DNA of 64,000 nt from Desnuesiella massiliensis (GCF_001403615.1 NZ_LN879453.1:186001-250000); one strand, 5' to 3'; shown: positions 1-8,311, counted from the first letter of the stretch. Numbers and translations are program-made. Notes: a model not told the origin generated them from the letters alone.

Positions 1-10
1 AACATATGGC

Positions 11-38
11 TTGTACTATGAATAAAATATTTTATAAT
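11..38 (+). promoter_or_regulatory. candidate sigma-A promoter of the amidase gene
   Basis: TTGTAC (11-16), a 16-base spacer and TATAAT (33-38) precede the amidase gene. An 8-bp inverted repeat (AACTCATA/TATGAGTT, 45-65) lies between this promoter and the ribosome binding site. AT-rich sequence gives many chance matches. Confidence 0.4.
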
Positions 39-81
39 AATATTAACTCATAATAAATATGAGTTTTGGGGGTGGTGCTAT

Positions 82-594
82 TTGAAGTTTGGAGTAGATA
101 TAGGCCATAATGTAGCCTACGATATAGGTGCGCAGGGTATAAGAAAAGAGGATGAACTTACTAAAGAGGTAGGAATTAAACTCATGGAAAGATTAAGAAA
201 TTTAGGCCATACTGTAGTAAATTGTACTCCGTCCTCCGCATCGAATTTAGGAGATTCCTTATATAAGAGAGTGCTTATAGCTAATCAAAATAATATAGAT
301 TATTTTATTTCCATACATTTTAATTCTGGGGGAGAAAGTGGCACTGAAATATTTGCTTTATCAGAAGAGGGGAGAGCTTTAGGAGAAAAGATATTGACTG
401 AGATAGTTGGTCTGGGATTTTATAATAGAGGAGTTAAAGACGGCAATAGATTATATGTGTTAAAAAACACTAAGGCTATTGGAATATTAATGGAAATAGC
501 TTTTGTCGATTCCAAGGATGATATGTATTTATATAATTCAGATTCTATAGTAAATGCTATAATTAAAGGAATTAATAGTAAGATAGGTAAGTAG
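82..594 (+). CDS. N-acetylmuramoyl-L-alanine amidase (Amidase_3 domain)
   Basis: Zinc-dependent amidase that cuts the bond between N-acetylmuramic acid and L-alanine in peptidoglycan. The 170-residue protein is essentially the catalytic domain alone. Visible family residues are the zinc-ligand His9 in DIGHN, an acidic ligand at Glu23/Glu25, His79 in ISIHFN and catalytic Glu138 in LMEIAFVDS. There is no signal peptide and no SH3 or other wall-binding repeat, so it looks like an endolysin core or a sporulation/germination enzyme rather than a normally secreted autolysin. The start is TTG, fixed by GGGGGTGG just upstream. The holin-like membrane gene at 1200-1490 could be a partner if this is a phage lysis remnant; that is inference. 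Confidence 0.85.
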   Translation: MKFGVDIGHNVAYDIGAQGIRKEDELTKEVGIKLMERLRNLGHTVVNCTPSSASNLGDSLYKRVLIANQNNIDYFISIHFNSGGESGTEIFALSEEGRALGEKILTEIVGLGFYNRGVKDGNRLYVLKNTKAIGILMEIAFVDSKDDMYLYNSDSIVNAIIKGINSKIGK

Positions 595-930
595 AATAGA
601 CAAAATTTTAAAGGATTTAAGCAACTATTTAAAAGATATTAAAAAACTTAACAAAATATTAATACATTTTTCGAGAAAAATATGGTATATTAAATATATA
701 AACAGAAGCTAATAAATTTGATATTGAAATATAGATTTAACCCCTTATTTATATAACCCCTTTAGTACGAAAAGATATTGGTATCCCCCACCAGTATCTT
801 TTTTTGTTTTATATTATCTAAGAGACAACTAATGAAGTATATTCTCTATAATTTTATTGGAGATGCCTTAATAGTATTACATATAAAAATGCAGAACTGA
901 ACATAATATACCTGAAAAGGGGTGTAAAAT
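595..930. other. intergenic stretch with one terminator and a possible repeat end
   Basis: No convincing ORF. It holds the terminator at 771-806 and, near 858-871, GGAGATGCCTTA, which matches the outer end of the foldback repeat family seen complete at 50532-50692. A matching left half is not clear here. Confidence 0.4.
771..806 (+). terminator. rho-independent terminator
   Basis: AAGATATTGG pairs with CCAGTATCTT (one G-T pair) around a C-rich loop and is followed by a T run. Confidence 0.75.
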
Positions 931-1068
931 GTGGATTCAAAAATGAAGAATACTAAGAATAATAAAAAAAGTGATGGAGAATTTAAATCTAAAAATATAA
1001 AGCATAATCCTAATGCTGAAAGCGCTAGAGCTGTATTCAGCGATCCAAAAGCAAAAGAATTAGAGTAA
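931..1068 (+). CDS. small conserved clostridial protein (CPC_1213-like)
   Basis: A 45-residue, Lys/Asn-rich hydrophilic protein starting at GTG with AAAGGGGTG seven bases upstream. The central KSDGEFKSKNIKHNPNAESA and the end SDPKAKELE match, from memory, the small clostridial family that NCBI calls CPC_1213; this was not searched. Function unknown. A strong terminator follows at 1101-1135, so it is probably a single-gene transcript. Confidence 0.65.
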   Translation: MDSKMKNTKNNKKSDGEFKSKNIKHNPNAESARAVFSDPKAKELE

Positions 1069-1100
1069 AATACTTATAATTTAATCCTTAGAGAAGCAAA

Positions 1101-1135
1101 GACATCTAATCTAAATTTCAGGTTAGATGTTTTTG
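1101..1135 (+). terminator. rho-independent terminator
   Basis: ACATCTAATCT pairs with GGTTAGATGT and is followed by TTTT, just downstream of the 45-residue gene. Confidence 0.75.
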
Positions 1136-1199
1136 ATTTGTCATTATATAGATTATTCTTGAATAAGTATCTAAAGAGAGTATTTTGGGAGATTTTATT

Positions 1200-1490
1200 A
1201 TGGAGGTTCTAAATATAATTGTTTTGGCATGTATAGGGGAGGCCATATGGGAAACCTTAAAATTAACCTGGCAAAAGGGGAAGGTATCTGAGGATAGAAT
1301 CGGGGCAATAGTGGTAGGAGTAATTATTGCCTTAAGTACGGGGGTGGATATAATGCATGCCTTAAGCATACCTATGAGAGTACCTTATCTAGGCACGATT
1401 TTTACAGGACTATTAATAAGTAGAGGAGCTAATTTTACCCATGATTTAATTTCTACATTAAATAACCATATGAATAATCAAAAGAACTAA
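1200..1490 (+). CDS. small membrane protein, holin-like
   Basis: A 96-residue protein with hydrophobic segments at roughly residues 3-17, 34-52 and 65-82 and short charged linkers, the size and topology of many phage holins. I recognise no diagnostic motif, so the role is open. An in-frame TTG lies at 1185, but the ATG at 1200 has GGGAGA eight bases upstream and begins the hydrophobic segment directly, so I use it. The next gene, also a membrane protein, follows 51 bases later. Confidence 0.6.
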   Translation: MEVLNIIVLACIGEAIWETLKLTWQKGKVSEDRIGAIVVGVIIALSTGVDIMHALSIPMRVPYLGTIFTGLLISRGANFTHDLISTLNNHMNNQKN

Positions 1491-1541
1491 CTTTAAAATA
1501 TCTATAGTATATTTTGCAAACTAAATGATGAAACTAGTTCC

Positions 1542-1958
1542 ATGAGAAGAAGATTTATTATATATGGACTTTTAGGGTTTTGCGCAGAAGTTTTATGGAC
1601 TGGTTTATCATCTATGCTAAAGGGCGATATAAAACTCACAGGTTATACTTATATTTGGATGTTTCCCGTATATGGCCTTGCGATTTTATTAGAGCCCGTT
1701 CATAACAGGATAAGGCACCTTTCAATTTTTTTAAGGGGAGGTGTTTATATGGTTCTTATATATTTTGTAGAACTTATATGTGGATTATTGTTAAGAGAAA
1801 TATTAGGTGTCTGTCCTTGGAACTATGCAGATGAGCCATTGTCAATTAACGGAATAATAACTTTGAGATATATACCTGTATGGTTTACCTTAGGGTTGAT
1901 ATTCGAAAAGATTCATGATACTTTACTTCTGGTGGAAAGTGGACTTAAAAGTCTATGA
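1542..1958 (+). CDS. putative ABC-transporter type IV membrane protein (CmpB-like)
   Basis: A 138-residue integral membrane protein with about four hydrophobic segments. The conserved block near residue 95, CPWNYADEPLSINGIITLRY, is typical of the CmpB/putative ABC-transporter permease family, whose members have an unproven transport role. The ribosome binding site is weak, so translation may depend on the gene upstream. A terminator follows at 2026-2065. Confidence 0.65.
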   Translation: MRRRFIIYGLLGFCAEVLWTGLSSMLKGDIKLTGYTYIWMFPVYGLAILLEPVHNRIRHLSIFLRGGVYMVLIYFVELICGLLLREILGVCPWNYADEPLSINGIITLRYIPVWFTLGLIFEKIHDTLLLVESGLKSL

Positions 1959-2025
1959 TGAAAGTAGAAAAAGGAAAAGGTTTAGCTACTATAGAAAAAC
2001 ATGTAGCTATTGACAAGATTAGTTA

Positions 2026-2065
2026 AGTAACCATTGGTATTTTTTATTCCAATGGTTAATTTTGT
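2026..2065 (+). terminator. rho-independent terminator
   Basis: TAACCATTGG pairs with CCAATGGTTA around an AT-rich loop, followed by ATTTTG. Confidence 0.75.
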
Positions 2066-2108
2066 TTATATGTATAATATATTTTAAAGAGTACCTATTT
2101 GTAAAAAA

Positions 2109-2157
2109 GAAAAAAGCCTATGAATCGCATAGAAATACGATTTATAGGCTTTTTTCT
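2109..2157 (-). terminator. terminator of the tRNA-Leu gene
   Basis: AAAAAAGCCTATGAAT pairs with ATTTATAGGCTTTTTT (one wobble pair). It starts two bases beyond the tRNA 3' end. Confidence 0.75.
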
Positions 2158-2158
2158 T

Positions 2159-2245
2159 TGGTGCCGGTGGCCGGACTCGAACCGGCACGGTGTTGCCACC
2201 GGTGGATTTTGAGTCCACTACGTCTGCCAATTCCATCACACCGGC
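2159..2245 (-). tRNA. tRNA-Leu (anticodon CAA)
   Basis: The reverse complement folds as a class II tRNA. The acceptor stem is GCCGGTG/CACCGGC, discriminator A, with encoded CCA. The anticodon arm GTGGA-CTCAAAA-TCCAC gives anticodon CAA. There is a long variable arm and a T arm containing GGTTCGAGTCC. It decodes UUG, a codon also used as a start in this window. Confidence 0.95.
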
Positions 2246-2344
2246 ATATCTGACAAGGAATATAATATCATATAATTTGTTAGGGTGCAACTATATTTTT
2301 TAGAAAAAAATCATAAATTTATACAAATTTTCATCATAAACATA

Positions 2345-2373
2345 TTGTTAGTATAGTTTATATTTGCTAAAAT
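2345..2373 (+). promoter_or_regulatory. candidate promoter of the NifU-like/GGGtGRT operon
   Basis: TTGTTA (2345-2350), a 17-base spacer and TAAAAT (2368-2373). The transcript would carry a leader of about 165 bases before the first start codon; I see no named RNA element in it. Confidence 0.45.
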
Positions 2374-2547
2374 AGATTTGTTGGTTATACATAAAATGAC
2401 CACGTGGGACATAAAAAATCCCTTCAAAGTATTTTGTAGTTTTTGTTAAAATATATGCAAAGCATAACTAAAAAGCTTAAAGTTGCTACAAAGTACAGCT
2501 CTGCTTATGGCGAGCTGAATTTCATTAATATAGGGAGGAGAAAGAAT

Positions 2548-3240
2548 ATGATTTATTCAACAGAAGTACAACATATGTGTTCTATTGCAAAAGGACCAAA
2601 TCATGGTTCAGCACCAATTCCACAAGAGGGAAAGTGGGTACAAGCTAAAGAAATAAAAGATATATCAGGACTAACTCACGGTGTGGGCTGGTGTGCGCCA
2701 CAACAAGGAGCCTGTAAATTGACTCTAAACGTTAAGGATGGAGTTATTCAAGAAGCTCTTGTTGAGACTATAGGATGTTCTGGTATGACTCACTCTGCTG
2801 CTATGGCTTCAGAAATACTACCAGGAAAAACTATATTAGAAGCATTAAACACAGACTTAGTATGTGATGCTATAAATACAGCTATGAGAGAATTATTCCT
2901 ACAAATAGTTTATGGAAGAACTCAAACTGCTTTCTCAGAAGGTGGACTACCAGTAGGAGCAGGATTAGAGGACTTAGGAAAGGGTCTAAGAAGCCAAGTT
3001 GGTACAATGTATGGAACTTTAGCAAAAGGACCAAGATACTTAGAAATGGCTGAAGGATATGTAACTAAGATAGCTTTAGATGCAGAAGATCAAATAATAG
3101 GATATAGATTTGTTCATTTAGGAAAAATGATGGAGATGGTAGCTAAAGGAACAGATGCAAATGAAGCTTTAGAAAAAGCTACTAGCCAATACGGAAGATT
3201 TGATGAGGCCGTTAAAGTTATAGACCCAAGACATGAATAA
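2548..3240 (+). CDS. NifU-like iron-sulfur scaffold-type protein
   Basis: A 230-residue protein related to the NifU/IscU N-terminal fold. Conserved cysteines are seen in GWCAPQQGACK, IGCSGMTHSA and DLVCDA, suited to binding an Fe-S cluster. The open frame extends upstream to 2443, but GGGAGGAG is placed correctly for the ATG at 2548. It lies 23 bases upstream of the GGGtGRT gene, and this pairing is common in anaerobes. The target enzyme of the pair is unknown to me. Confidence 0.8.
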   Translation: MIYSTEVQHMCSIAKGPNHGSAPIPQEGKWVQAKEIKDISGLTHGVGWCAPQQGACKLTLNVKDGVIQEALVETIGCSGMTHSAAMASEILPGKTILEALNTDLVCDAINTAMRELFLQIVYGRTQTAFSEGGLPVGAGLEDLGKGLRSQVGTMYGTLAKGPRYLEMAEGYVTKIALDAEDQIIGYRFVHLGKMMEMVAKGTDANEALEKATSQYGRFDEAVKVIDPRHE

Positions 3241-3263
3241 TTAAGGTGAGGAGGAGAGCTAAC

Positions 3264-4265
3264 ATGGCATTATTTGAAAGTTTTGAAAGAAGAATAGATC
3301 AGATTACACCAGTATTAAATAAATATGGTATTAGTTCCTTAGAAGAAGCTAAAGCTATCTGCGACGAAAAGGGAGTAGATGCTTATAATATAGTAAAGAG
3401 CACTCAACCAATAGCATTTGAAAATGCTTGCTGGGCATATATAGTAGGTGCTGCTATAGCTATAAAGAAAGGCTGCAAAAAAGCTGCTGATGCTGCTGAA
3501 GCTATAGGAGAGGGATTACAAGCTTTCTGTATACCAGGTTCTGTAGCAGATGACAGAAAAGTTGGTATAGGACATGGTAACCTAGGAGCAATGTTATTAA
3601 GAGAAGAAACTAAATGCTTTGCTTTCTTAGCAGGACACGAATCCTTTGCAGCAGCAGAAGGTGCTATAAAAATAGCTGAAAAAGCTAACAAGGTTAGAAA
3701 AGAGCCATTAAAGGTTATATTAAATGGTCTCGGTAAAGATGCAGCTATGATAATTTCAAGAATAAACGGATTTACATACGTTCAAACTAAGTTTGACTAC
3801 TATACAGGAAAATTAGAAATAGTTCAAGAAGTTCCTTACTCAAAGGGAGCAAGAGCAAAGGTTAAATGCTACGGAGCAGATGATGTTAGAGAAGGTGTTG
3901 CAATAATGCACCATGAAGGCGTTGACGTTTCTATAACAGGAAACTCAACAAACCCAACAAGATTCCAACATCCAGTAGCAGGAACATACAAAAAAGAATG
4001 TGTTGAAATGGGTAAAAAATACTTCTCAGTAGCATCTGGTGGTGGTACAGGAAGAACTCTTCACCCAGACAACATGGCAGCAGGTCCAGCTTCTTATGGT
4101 ATGACAGATACTATGGGAAGAATGCACTCTGATGCTCAATTTGCAGGTTCTTCATCTGTTCCAGCTCACGTTGAAATGATGGGACTTATAGGAGCAGGAA
4201 ACAACCCGATGGTTGGTATGACTGTTGCTATAGCTGTTGCTATAGAAGAAGCTATGAATAAGTAA
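3264..4265 (+). CDS. GGGtGRT family protein
   Basis: A 333-residue protein of the family named after its glycine-rich signature, here SVASGGGTGRTLHPDN around residue 260. No biochemical activity is established to my knowledge. AGGAGG lies nine bases before ATG 3264; the GTG at 3246 precedes that site and is rejected. It is the second gene of the operon with the NifU-like protein, closed by a terminator. The pairing suggests an Fe-S dependent redox or assembly role, which is inference. Confidence 0.85.
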   Translation: MALFESFERRIDQITPVLNKYGISSLEEAKAICDEKGVDAYNIVKSTQPIAFENACWAYIVGAAIAIKKGCKKAADAAEAIGEGLQAFCIPGSVADDRKVGIGHGNLGAMLLREETKCFAFLAGHESFAAAEGAIKIAEKANKVRKEPLKVILNGLGKDAAMIISRINGFTYVQTKFDYYTGKLEIVQEVPYSKGARAKVKCYGADDVREGVAIMHHEGVDVSITGNSTNPTRFQHPVAGTYKKECVEMGKKYFSVASGGGTGRTLHPDNMAAGPASYGMTDTMGRMHSDAQFAGSSSVPAHVEMMGLIGAGNNPMVGMTVAIAVAIEEAMNK

Positions 4266-4276
4266 AAATATCTTTA

Positions 4277-4309
4277 AACCTCTGATTTTTCAGAGGTCTT
4301 TTATTTTTC
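4277..4309 (+). terminator. rho-independent terminator
   Basis: ACCTCTGA/TCAGAGGT stem with a T-rich loop and tail, directly after the GGGtGRT gene. Confidence 0.85.
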
Positions 4310-4403
4310 AAAACTTTATAAAAAATAAGCAAAAATTCACTGATAATACACGCGAAATACACAAGTAATATACACTCGTAATACACAAATTTTAATAAAA
4401 AAA

Positions 4404-4515
4404 TTATTTTATTTTTTCAATTTCTTTCTTTAGTTGCTCCATTGTTCTAAATTTATCTAAAGAATGGACATTAGTATAGAAGCCAGTAGAATTTATGTTG
4501 GCATTTAGTGCGCTT
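4404..4515 (-). pseudogene. fragment: C-terminal 36 codons of a lost gene
   Basis: An open stretch on the minus strand reads ...NINSTGFYTNVHSLDKF... and ends in a charged helix (KKEIEKIK) and a stop. It has no start codon or ribosome binding site and is preceded by a stop, so it looks like the tail of a gene whose 5' part is gone. Family not recognised. Confidence 0.3.
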
Positions 4516-4518
4516 TAA

Positions 4519-4614
4519 TATGGTAAAGATATATCAGCAGAATATAATGGGGAAAAACTTAAAATAAAGCTAATTCAAGAGGGTAATATCTTTTTAAAGA
4601 ATTATGAAGAGTAA
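4519..4614 (+). pseudogene. fragment: C-terminal end of a lost gene
   Basis: About 31 codons reading YGKDISAEYNGEKLKIKLIQ and ending NYEE, opened by a stop just upstream and lacking a start. The stop overlaps the ATG of the 30-codon frame at 4614 (TAATG), the pattern of translationally coupled genes, so this may be the last part of a deleted operon. Confidence 0.3.
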
Positions 4615-4706
4615 TGGAGGGTGTATTAATAGGAATCGGCATATTCTTGATAATTGCCATAGTTGCAACAGGAGCTACTGTTATATTTATTCCTGTACTT
4701 TGTTAA
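4614..4706 (+). CDS. 30-residue single-span membrane peptide
   Basis: Short hydrophobic frame (MEGVLIGIGIFLIIAIVATG, then seven more apolar residues and PVLC). The start overlaps the preceding fragment's stop. The GGAGGG on hand lies inside the frame, so initiation would depend on coupling. It could be a true small protein or part of the decayed stretch. Confidence 0.3.
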   Translation: MEGVLIGIGIFLIIAIVATGATVIFIPVLC

Positions 4707-4721
4707 ATTAAATAGGTCGGC

Positions 4722-5027
4722 TCAATATAATAACCAATGATTATGCAAAGCCGTTACAATTATACCTTGACTTTGGAGCATAGAAGAAAAATTATAAATT
4801 TCGCTAGGAAGAATGACAGTTTCTCCTAGGTTTAATGTACAACCCTGTTGATCCGCGGATTCATAGGAGAACATAGCGGCCAAAGTTAGTCCAGAGGTGC
4901 TAGGACTCCCTAAAATATTTATCTTTAGATTATCTCTTGAGAATATAACGGTACATAAACCATCTTTTGATTCCATAATATTGATGTTAAGTATCTGAGC
5001 AAATTGTTTACAAAGATTATAAGACAT
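4722..5027 (-). pseudogene. DUF1259 (LppY/LpqO-type) gene, truncated
   Basis: The 101 residues match the N-terminal half of DUF1259 proteins, ending in the signature LGETVILPSEIYNF...VTALHNHWLLY. The family normally continues with a Pro-containing segment and MHF-like motif. Here TGA follows directly, and removing one T restores EPTY before another stop at once, so the end is frameshifted and cut off. The start ATG has GAAGGT upstream. A short expressed product is possible. DUF1259 function is unknown. Confidence 0.6.
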
Positions 5028-5239
5028 TAAAAAACCTTCACGTAAATACTAACTACATATTTATAATATGCTAAGTTTACTTGGACTACGATTTAATTTG
5101 AAAAAAAGGCGACGTAACTTTTAGATTTAAAATACGAATAATGTTCTTTGAAAACTGAATAATGCGGTATTTACACTATATGTTATAATTTTAGGTAAAA
5201 TAAATGTTAATTATATTTTTTATATAAGGAGGAATTAAA

Positions 5240-6088
5240 ATGGAATATTTTCATGTTGATGTTTTTAGCAATGAAATTTTATCTGGCAATGGATTAACTG
5301 TTGTTTTTTGTAATGAGGAATTAGAAGATAATCTTATGTTGAAATTAACACAAGAGTTTAAGCAATTTGAAACAATTTTTGTGAGAAGAATAGATGAGAG
5401 TATATTTAATGCAAGAATTTTTACAGTAGATGAAGAATTGGATTTTGCGGGGCATCCTATTTTGGGAGCAGCTGCTACTATTCATAGTCATATTTTTAGA
5501 AATGAAGAAGATATAGCAATTACATTTCAATTAAATCAAAAAACAATTATAGTTAATTCAAAAAAGATAGAGGAGTATTATGAAGTACAAATGAATCAAG
5601 GAAAAGCGGAATTCCTCTGTGAAGTTTCAAAAGAGAAGAGAAATAAATATGTACATGCATTGAACTTGTCAGAAGAGAATTTAAGCGAAGAATTTCCTAT
5701 GGAAGTTGTATCAACAGGGTTACCATACTTATTAGTACCATTAACTTCAGGAATAGAGAATGCAAAAATAATTAGTTCTAAATTTGAAGAAATGTTAAAA
5801 GAAGTAGGTGCTAAATTTGCTTATATATTTGATGTGAATTATATAGAAGGACGGACCTGGGATAATCAAGGAAGCGTTGAGGATGTTGCAACAGGAAGTG
5901 CAGCTGGACCATTAGGTGCATATTTATATAAGCATAATATTTTTAATGTAGGTCATGAGATTATAATAAATCAAGGAAGATTTGTCGGCAGACCTAGTAA
6001 AATTAAGGTTTCTATGAGCATTTCTGAAAAAGAAATATTAGTGTCTGGAGAGGTAGTTATTTTGGCAAAGGGAACTATTTTACTATAA
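5240..6088 (+). CDS. PhzF-family isomerase-like protein
   Basis: A 282-residue member of the phenazine biosynthesis-like (PhzF) superfamily, two-domain isomerases related to diaminopimelate epimerase. Visible family residues are Glu44 in FETIFV (the catalytic acid position), the DEELDFAGHP block at residues 64-73, and VEDVATGSAAGPLG plus QGRFVGRPS in the C-terminal half. No phenazine genes are nearby, so the substrate is unknown. TAAGGAGG is ideally placed before ATG 5240. A strong terminator follows, so it is a single-gene transcript. Confidence 0.85.
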   Translation: MEYFHVDVFSNEILSGNGLTVVFCNEELEDNLMLKLTQEFKQFETIFVRRIDESIFNARIFTVDEELDFAGHPILGAAATIHSHIFRNEEDIAITFQLNQKTIIVNSKKIEEYYEVQMNQGKAEFLCEVSKEKRNKYVHALNLSEENLSEEFPMEVVSTGLPYLLVPLTSGIENAKIISSKFEEMLKEVGAKFAYIFDVNYIEGRTWDNQGSVEDVATGSAAGPLGAYLYKHNIFNVGHEIIINQGRFVGRPSKIKVSMSISEKEILVSGEVVILAKGTILL

Positions 6089-6097
6089 TAATAAACG

Positions 6098-6142
6098 TAA
6101 AAAATCGCATTATTCAAGAGATTGAATTTGCGATTTTTTATT
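6098..6142. terminator. terminator after the PhzF gene
   Basis: AAAAAATCGCA pairs with TGCGATTTTTT; A and T runs on both sides make it usable in either direction. Confidence 0.75.
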
Positions 6143-6182
6143 GCGCAATCCAAATATAATGTGCATGAAAGGTTTATAAACA

Positions 6183-6218
6183 AAAAATATAGCTCCAATT
6201 ACTCGGAGCTATATTTAT
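6183..6218 (-). terminator. terminator of the secreted-protein pair
   Basis: AAATATAGCTCC/GGAGCTATATTT stem with a T run on the minus strand, immediately downstream of the gene ending at 6224. Confidence 0.8.
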
Positions 6219-6223
6219 GTTTC

Positions 6224-6562
6224 TTAATGAATATTATACCAAGTTGATGGTACACCTGCATATGTTGCTGAAGGAATATAATATGAATATCCACCTGAAT
6301 AGCCAATTGAACATTGTGATGGATAACAATATCTGTTCGCATCTGATGTTATTACTTGACTACCACAGTCGCATGTCCACAAAGTACCATTGTAAATAGT
6401 TCCATTAATTTTAACTTTAACTAAGTTGCTTCTGGTAGAAATATGATACTGTCCATTAACATTGCAAACTATAGGACCAGCTTGGACTTTTTGCGGAGAG
6501 CCTACTACGCCAACCAAAACTAATAACAGTGATAGGCATAAGATTTTAAGATTTTTTTTCAT
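6224..6562 (-). CDS. small secreted cysteine-containing protein (paralogue 1)
   Basis: A 112-residue exported protein. Residues 1-28 are a signal peptide ending VQA|G, identical over 29 residues to that of the gene at 6639-7019. The mature part has an NGQYH motif near the N-terminus, LWTCDCGSQVI in the middle, and YPSQC followed by a Tyr/Ser/Gly-rich tail. The regularly placed cysteines suggest disulfides or metal binding. No known family recognised. RBS AAGGAG precedes the ATG. It is likely co-transcribed with, and downstream of, its paralogue. Confidence 0.75.
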   Translation of the reverse strand: MKKNLKILCLSLLLVLVGVVGSPQKVQAGPIVCNVNGQYHISTRSNLVKVKINGTIYNGTLWTCDCGSQVITSDANRYCYPSQCSIGYSGGYSYYIPSATYAGVPSTWYNIH

Positions 6563-6638
6563 AATAACAACTCCTTCGCATAAATTTATTTATTTTTACC
6601 AAATAAGAATAACATCCGATTAATAGGAGTCTATAGTT

Positions 6639-7019
6639 TTAGCGAACGTTTATCCAATCTGAAGGTGTTCCATAATATACGTAGGATAAACTTCTAGGAA
6701 CATAATAAGTATAGCTACCAGGAAGATAAGGATAACCAGGAGATTGTTTTAAGTCACATAGCGATGGATAAGTATAAGAGCCGCCACCATAATCGCAACC
6801 TATTACTTCGGCACCGCAATCACATTTCCAAAGAGTACCAAGATAATTAGTACTATTAATTTTAACAGTAACAGTGGAAATTCTTGTGTTGTTAGGAACA
6901 TGATATTGACCATTAACAGGACAAGCTAAAGGACCAGCTTGGACCTTTTGAGGGGAGCCTACTACACCAACTAGAACTAGTAATAGTGAAAGACATAGGA
7001 TTTTAAGGTTTTTTTTCAT
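6639..7019 (-). CDS. small secreted cysteine-containing protein (paralogue 2)
   Basis: A 126-residue exported paralogue of the previous gene. The signal peptide is identical, although the DNA differs at synonymous sites. The mature part keeps C-VNGQYH, LWKCDCGAEVI and YPSLC, and is longer in the Tyr/Pro-rich tail. The 76-base gap to the downstream paralogue contains no terminator. Its signal peptide end (PQKVQA) also resembles that of the Ig-like proteins at 8.3-10.8 kb. Function unknown. Confidence 0.75.
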   Translation of the reverse strand: MKKNLKILCLSLLLVLVGVVGSPQKVQAGPLACPVNGQYHVPNNTRISTVTVKINSTNYLGTLWKCDCGAEVIGCDYGGGSYTYPSLCDLKQSPGYPYLPGSYTYYVPRSLSYVYYGTPSDWINVR

Positions 7020-7227
7020 AATAACAACTCCTTTATATATATTTGTTTTTTCTTACAAAATAAGGATAACACATAAAATGGAAACTTTCAATACAATTTT
7101 TAAAAAAATTAAAAAAAAAATTAAAGTTCAAATATCTAATAATAATTTTGAAGAGAATTAGCAATTTAAGATAAATTTAACCTATAGATATAAAAAGATA
7201 TCGTGGAGATATAAGGAAGATTATAAA

Positions 7228-7467
7228 GTGAGTAAAGTAATAAAAGACATGGTAGGAGATGAAATGTTTAGCTTAGAGCTAAAGGATATGTACGCAATAA
7301 AGCATAGCTTACAAGCGACTATAAGATACAAGAAAAATAAGCTTCAGGAGGAAAAAGATTGCTTTAATAGAGATAGATTAATCAAGGATATAGCAAGAGA
7401 AGAAATCCTTTTAAACAAATTTATGGTTTCTATACAGAGCTTTAAGCAGAAAAATAATAGCCATTAA
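7228..7467 (+). CDS. hypothetical helical protein (phage-like)
   Basis: A 79-residue, highly charged, almost entirely helical protein with coiled-coil character. The start is GTG, with AAGGAAGA nine bases upstream. It lies 21 bases before the broken phage-type regulator and on the same strand, so the two are probably remnants of one prophage regulatory region. No family recognised. Confidence 0.5.
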   Translation: MSKVIKDMVGDEMFSLELKDMYAIKHSLQATIRYKKNKLQEEKDCFNRDRLIKDIAREEILLNKFMVSIQSFKQKNNSH

Positions 7468-7488
7468 GACCAATTAAGGAGGAATTAC

Positions 7489-8009
7489 ATGATAGATAAA
7501 GAGCTATTTAGGAAGACAGAGGGAAGACTATATAGATACTTTAGAAGTCTTATTGAAATAGACAAGCTAGAACATAAAGCAAATGTATTGGAAGAGCAAG
7601 AGAATAAGATAAGGCAAGATATAGCTGAAATGAATATCTTCTTAGAAGAAGAATCTAGATCAATCACATATATAAGGAACGAGTACAAAACTCTTCCTCA
7701 GGATCTAGTTATGCAGAAAAGGAAATGATAAGGCAGATTGAAAAGCTGGAGAGATAGCTTAAAGATATCATAAAATACTCTTTAAAATTAAAAGTCAAAG
7801 TAAGAGAGATAAAAAAGGAAATAGCAGATATAGAGTATGCGATAAAGCTCTTAGGTAAAGAATATAAGGATTTAGTAGCAATGAAATATAAAGAAAAGAA
7901 AAGTTTTGAGGCTATAGGATTCGCCTTACATATGAGTAAGAGTGCTGCATGTGATAAGAGGGATGAAACAGTGGAGGCTATAGCTAAGTTGTTAAATGCT
8001 AAAATATAG
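7489..8009 (+). pseudogene. phage RinA/ArpU-type sigma-like transcriptional regulator, broken
   Basis: The first frame gives 60-odd coiled-coil residues, then a frameshift around 7680-7700. In the shifted frame it continues as SSYAEKEMIRQIEKLER, meets TAG at 7755, and resumes to a C-terminal region resembling sigma-70 region 4: YRDLV-like EYKDLVAMKYKEKKSFEAI, then a helix-turn-helix AIGFALHMSKSAACDKRDE, stop at 8007. Such proteins are late-gene activators of phages. With one frameshift and one nonsense codon it is very likely non-functional. AAGGAGG precedes the ATG. Confidence 0.65.
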
Positions 8010-8311
8010 GAAAATACATTACAATGAATCAAAAGTAGCGAACGATCTCTGAACGAAAAGCGGAAATTGAGACTTAAAAAGGTAATAAAATATAAATTGT
8101 AGATTTAATAATTTTTATAAGTAATTGTCTAGCCTTTTATATTAGGATGCCAAGTGCTTTTTTAATCTCAATAAACTCTTTCTAGGTAAAATTTACTATA
8201 ATTTAAAGATAACTCATAAAATGTGGGAAAATGAAGTAAATAAATACTTGAAATTACAAAATTAGAAATTATATAATACTTATGTACAAAAATTACAAGG
8301 GGGACAAAAGA
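8010..8311. other. intergenic region, phage-remnant tail and promoter
   Basis: No complete gene. The first 90 bases have a GAACGAT...GAACGAAAAGCGGAA pattern of the kind found after phage late regulators. The second half contains the promoter at 8248-8277. Confidence 0.35.
8248..8277 (+). promoter_or_regulatory. candidate promoter of the secreted Ig-like operon
   Basis: TTGAAA (8248-8253), an 18-base spacer and TATAAT (8272-8277), 35 bases before the start codon at 8312. Confidence 0.55.

Noticed and set aside
1958..2026. 22-codon frame overlapping the CmpB-like gene stop (ATGA)
   Set aside because: No ribosome binding site, no recognisable composition, and it runs straight into the terminator; most likely chance.
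2062..2290. Open frames on both strands over the tRNA-Leu gene
   Set aside because: They are produced by the tRNA and its terminator sequence and have no initiation signals.
4330..4390. AATACAC-type short repeats (about four units) considered as iterons or a CRISPR remnant
   Set aside because: Units are 7-8 bases with uneven spacing and no spacers of constant length; simple low-complexity sequence is enough.
6217..6399. Plus-strand frame over the small secreted protein gene
   Set aside because: The minus-strand gene has a signal peptide, ribosome binding site, terminator and a paralogue; the plus frame is its shadow.
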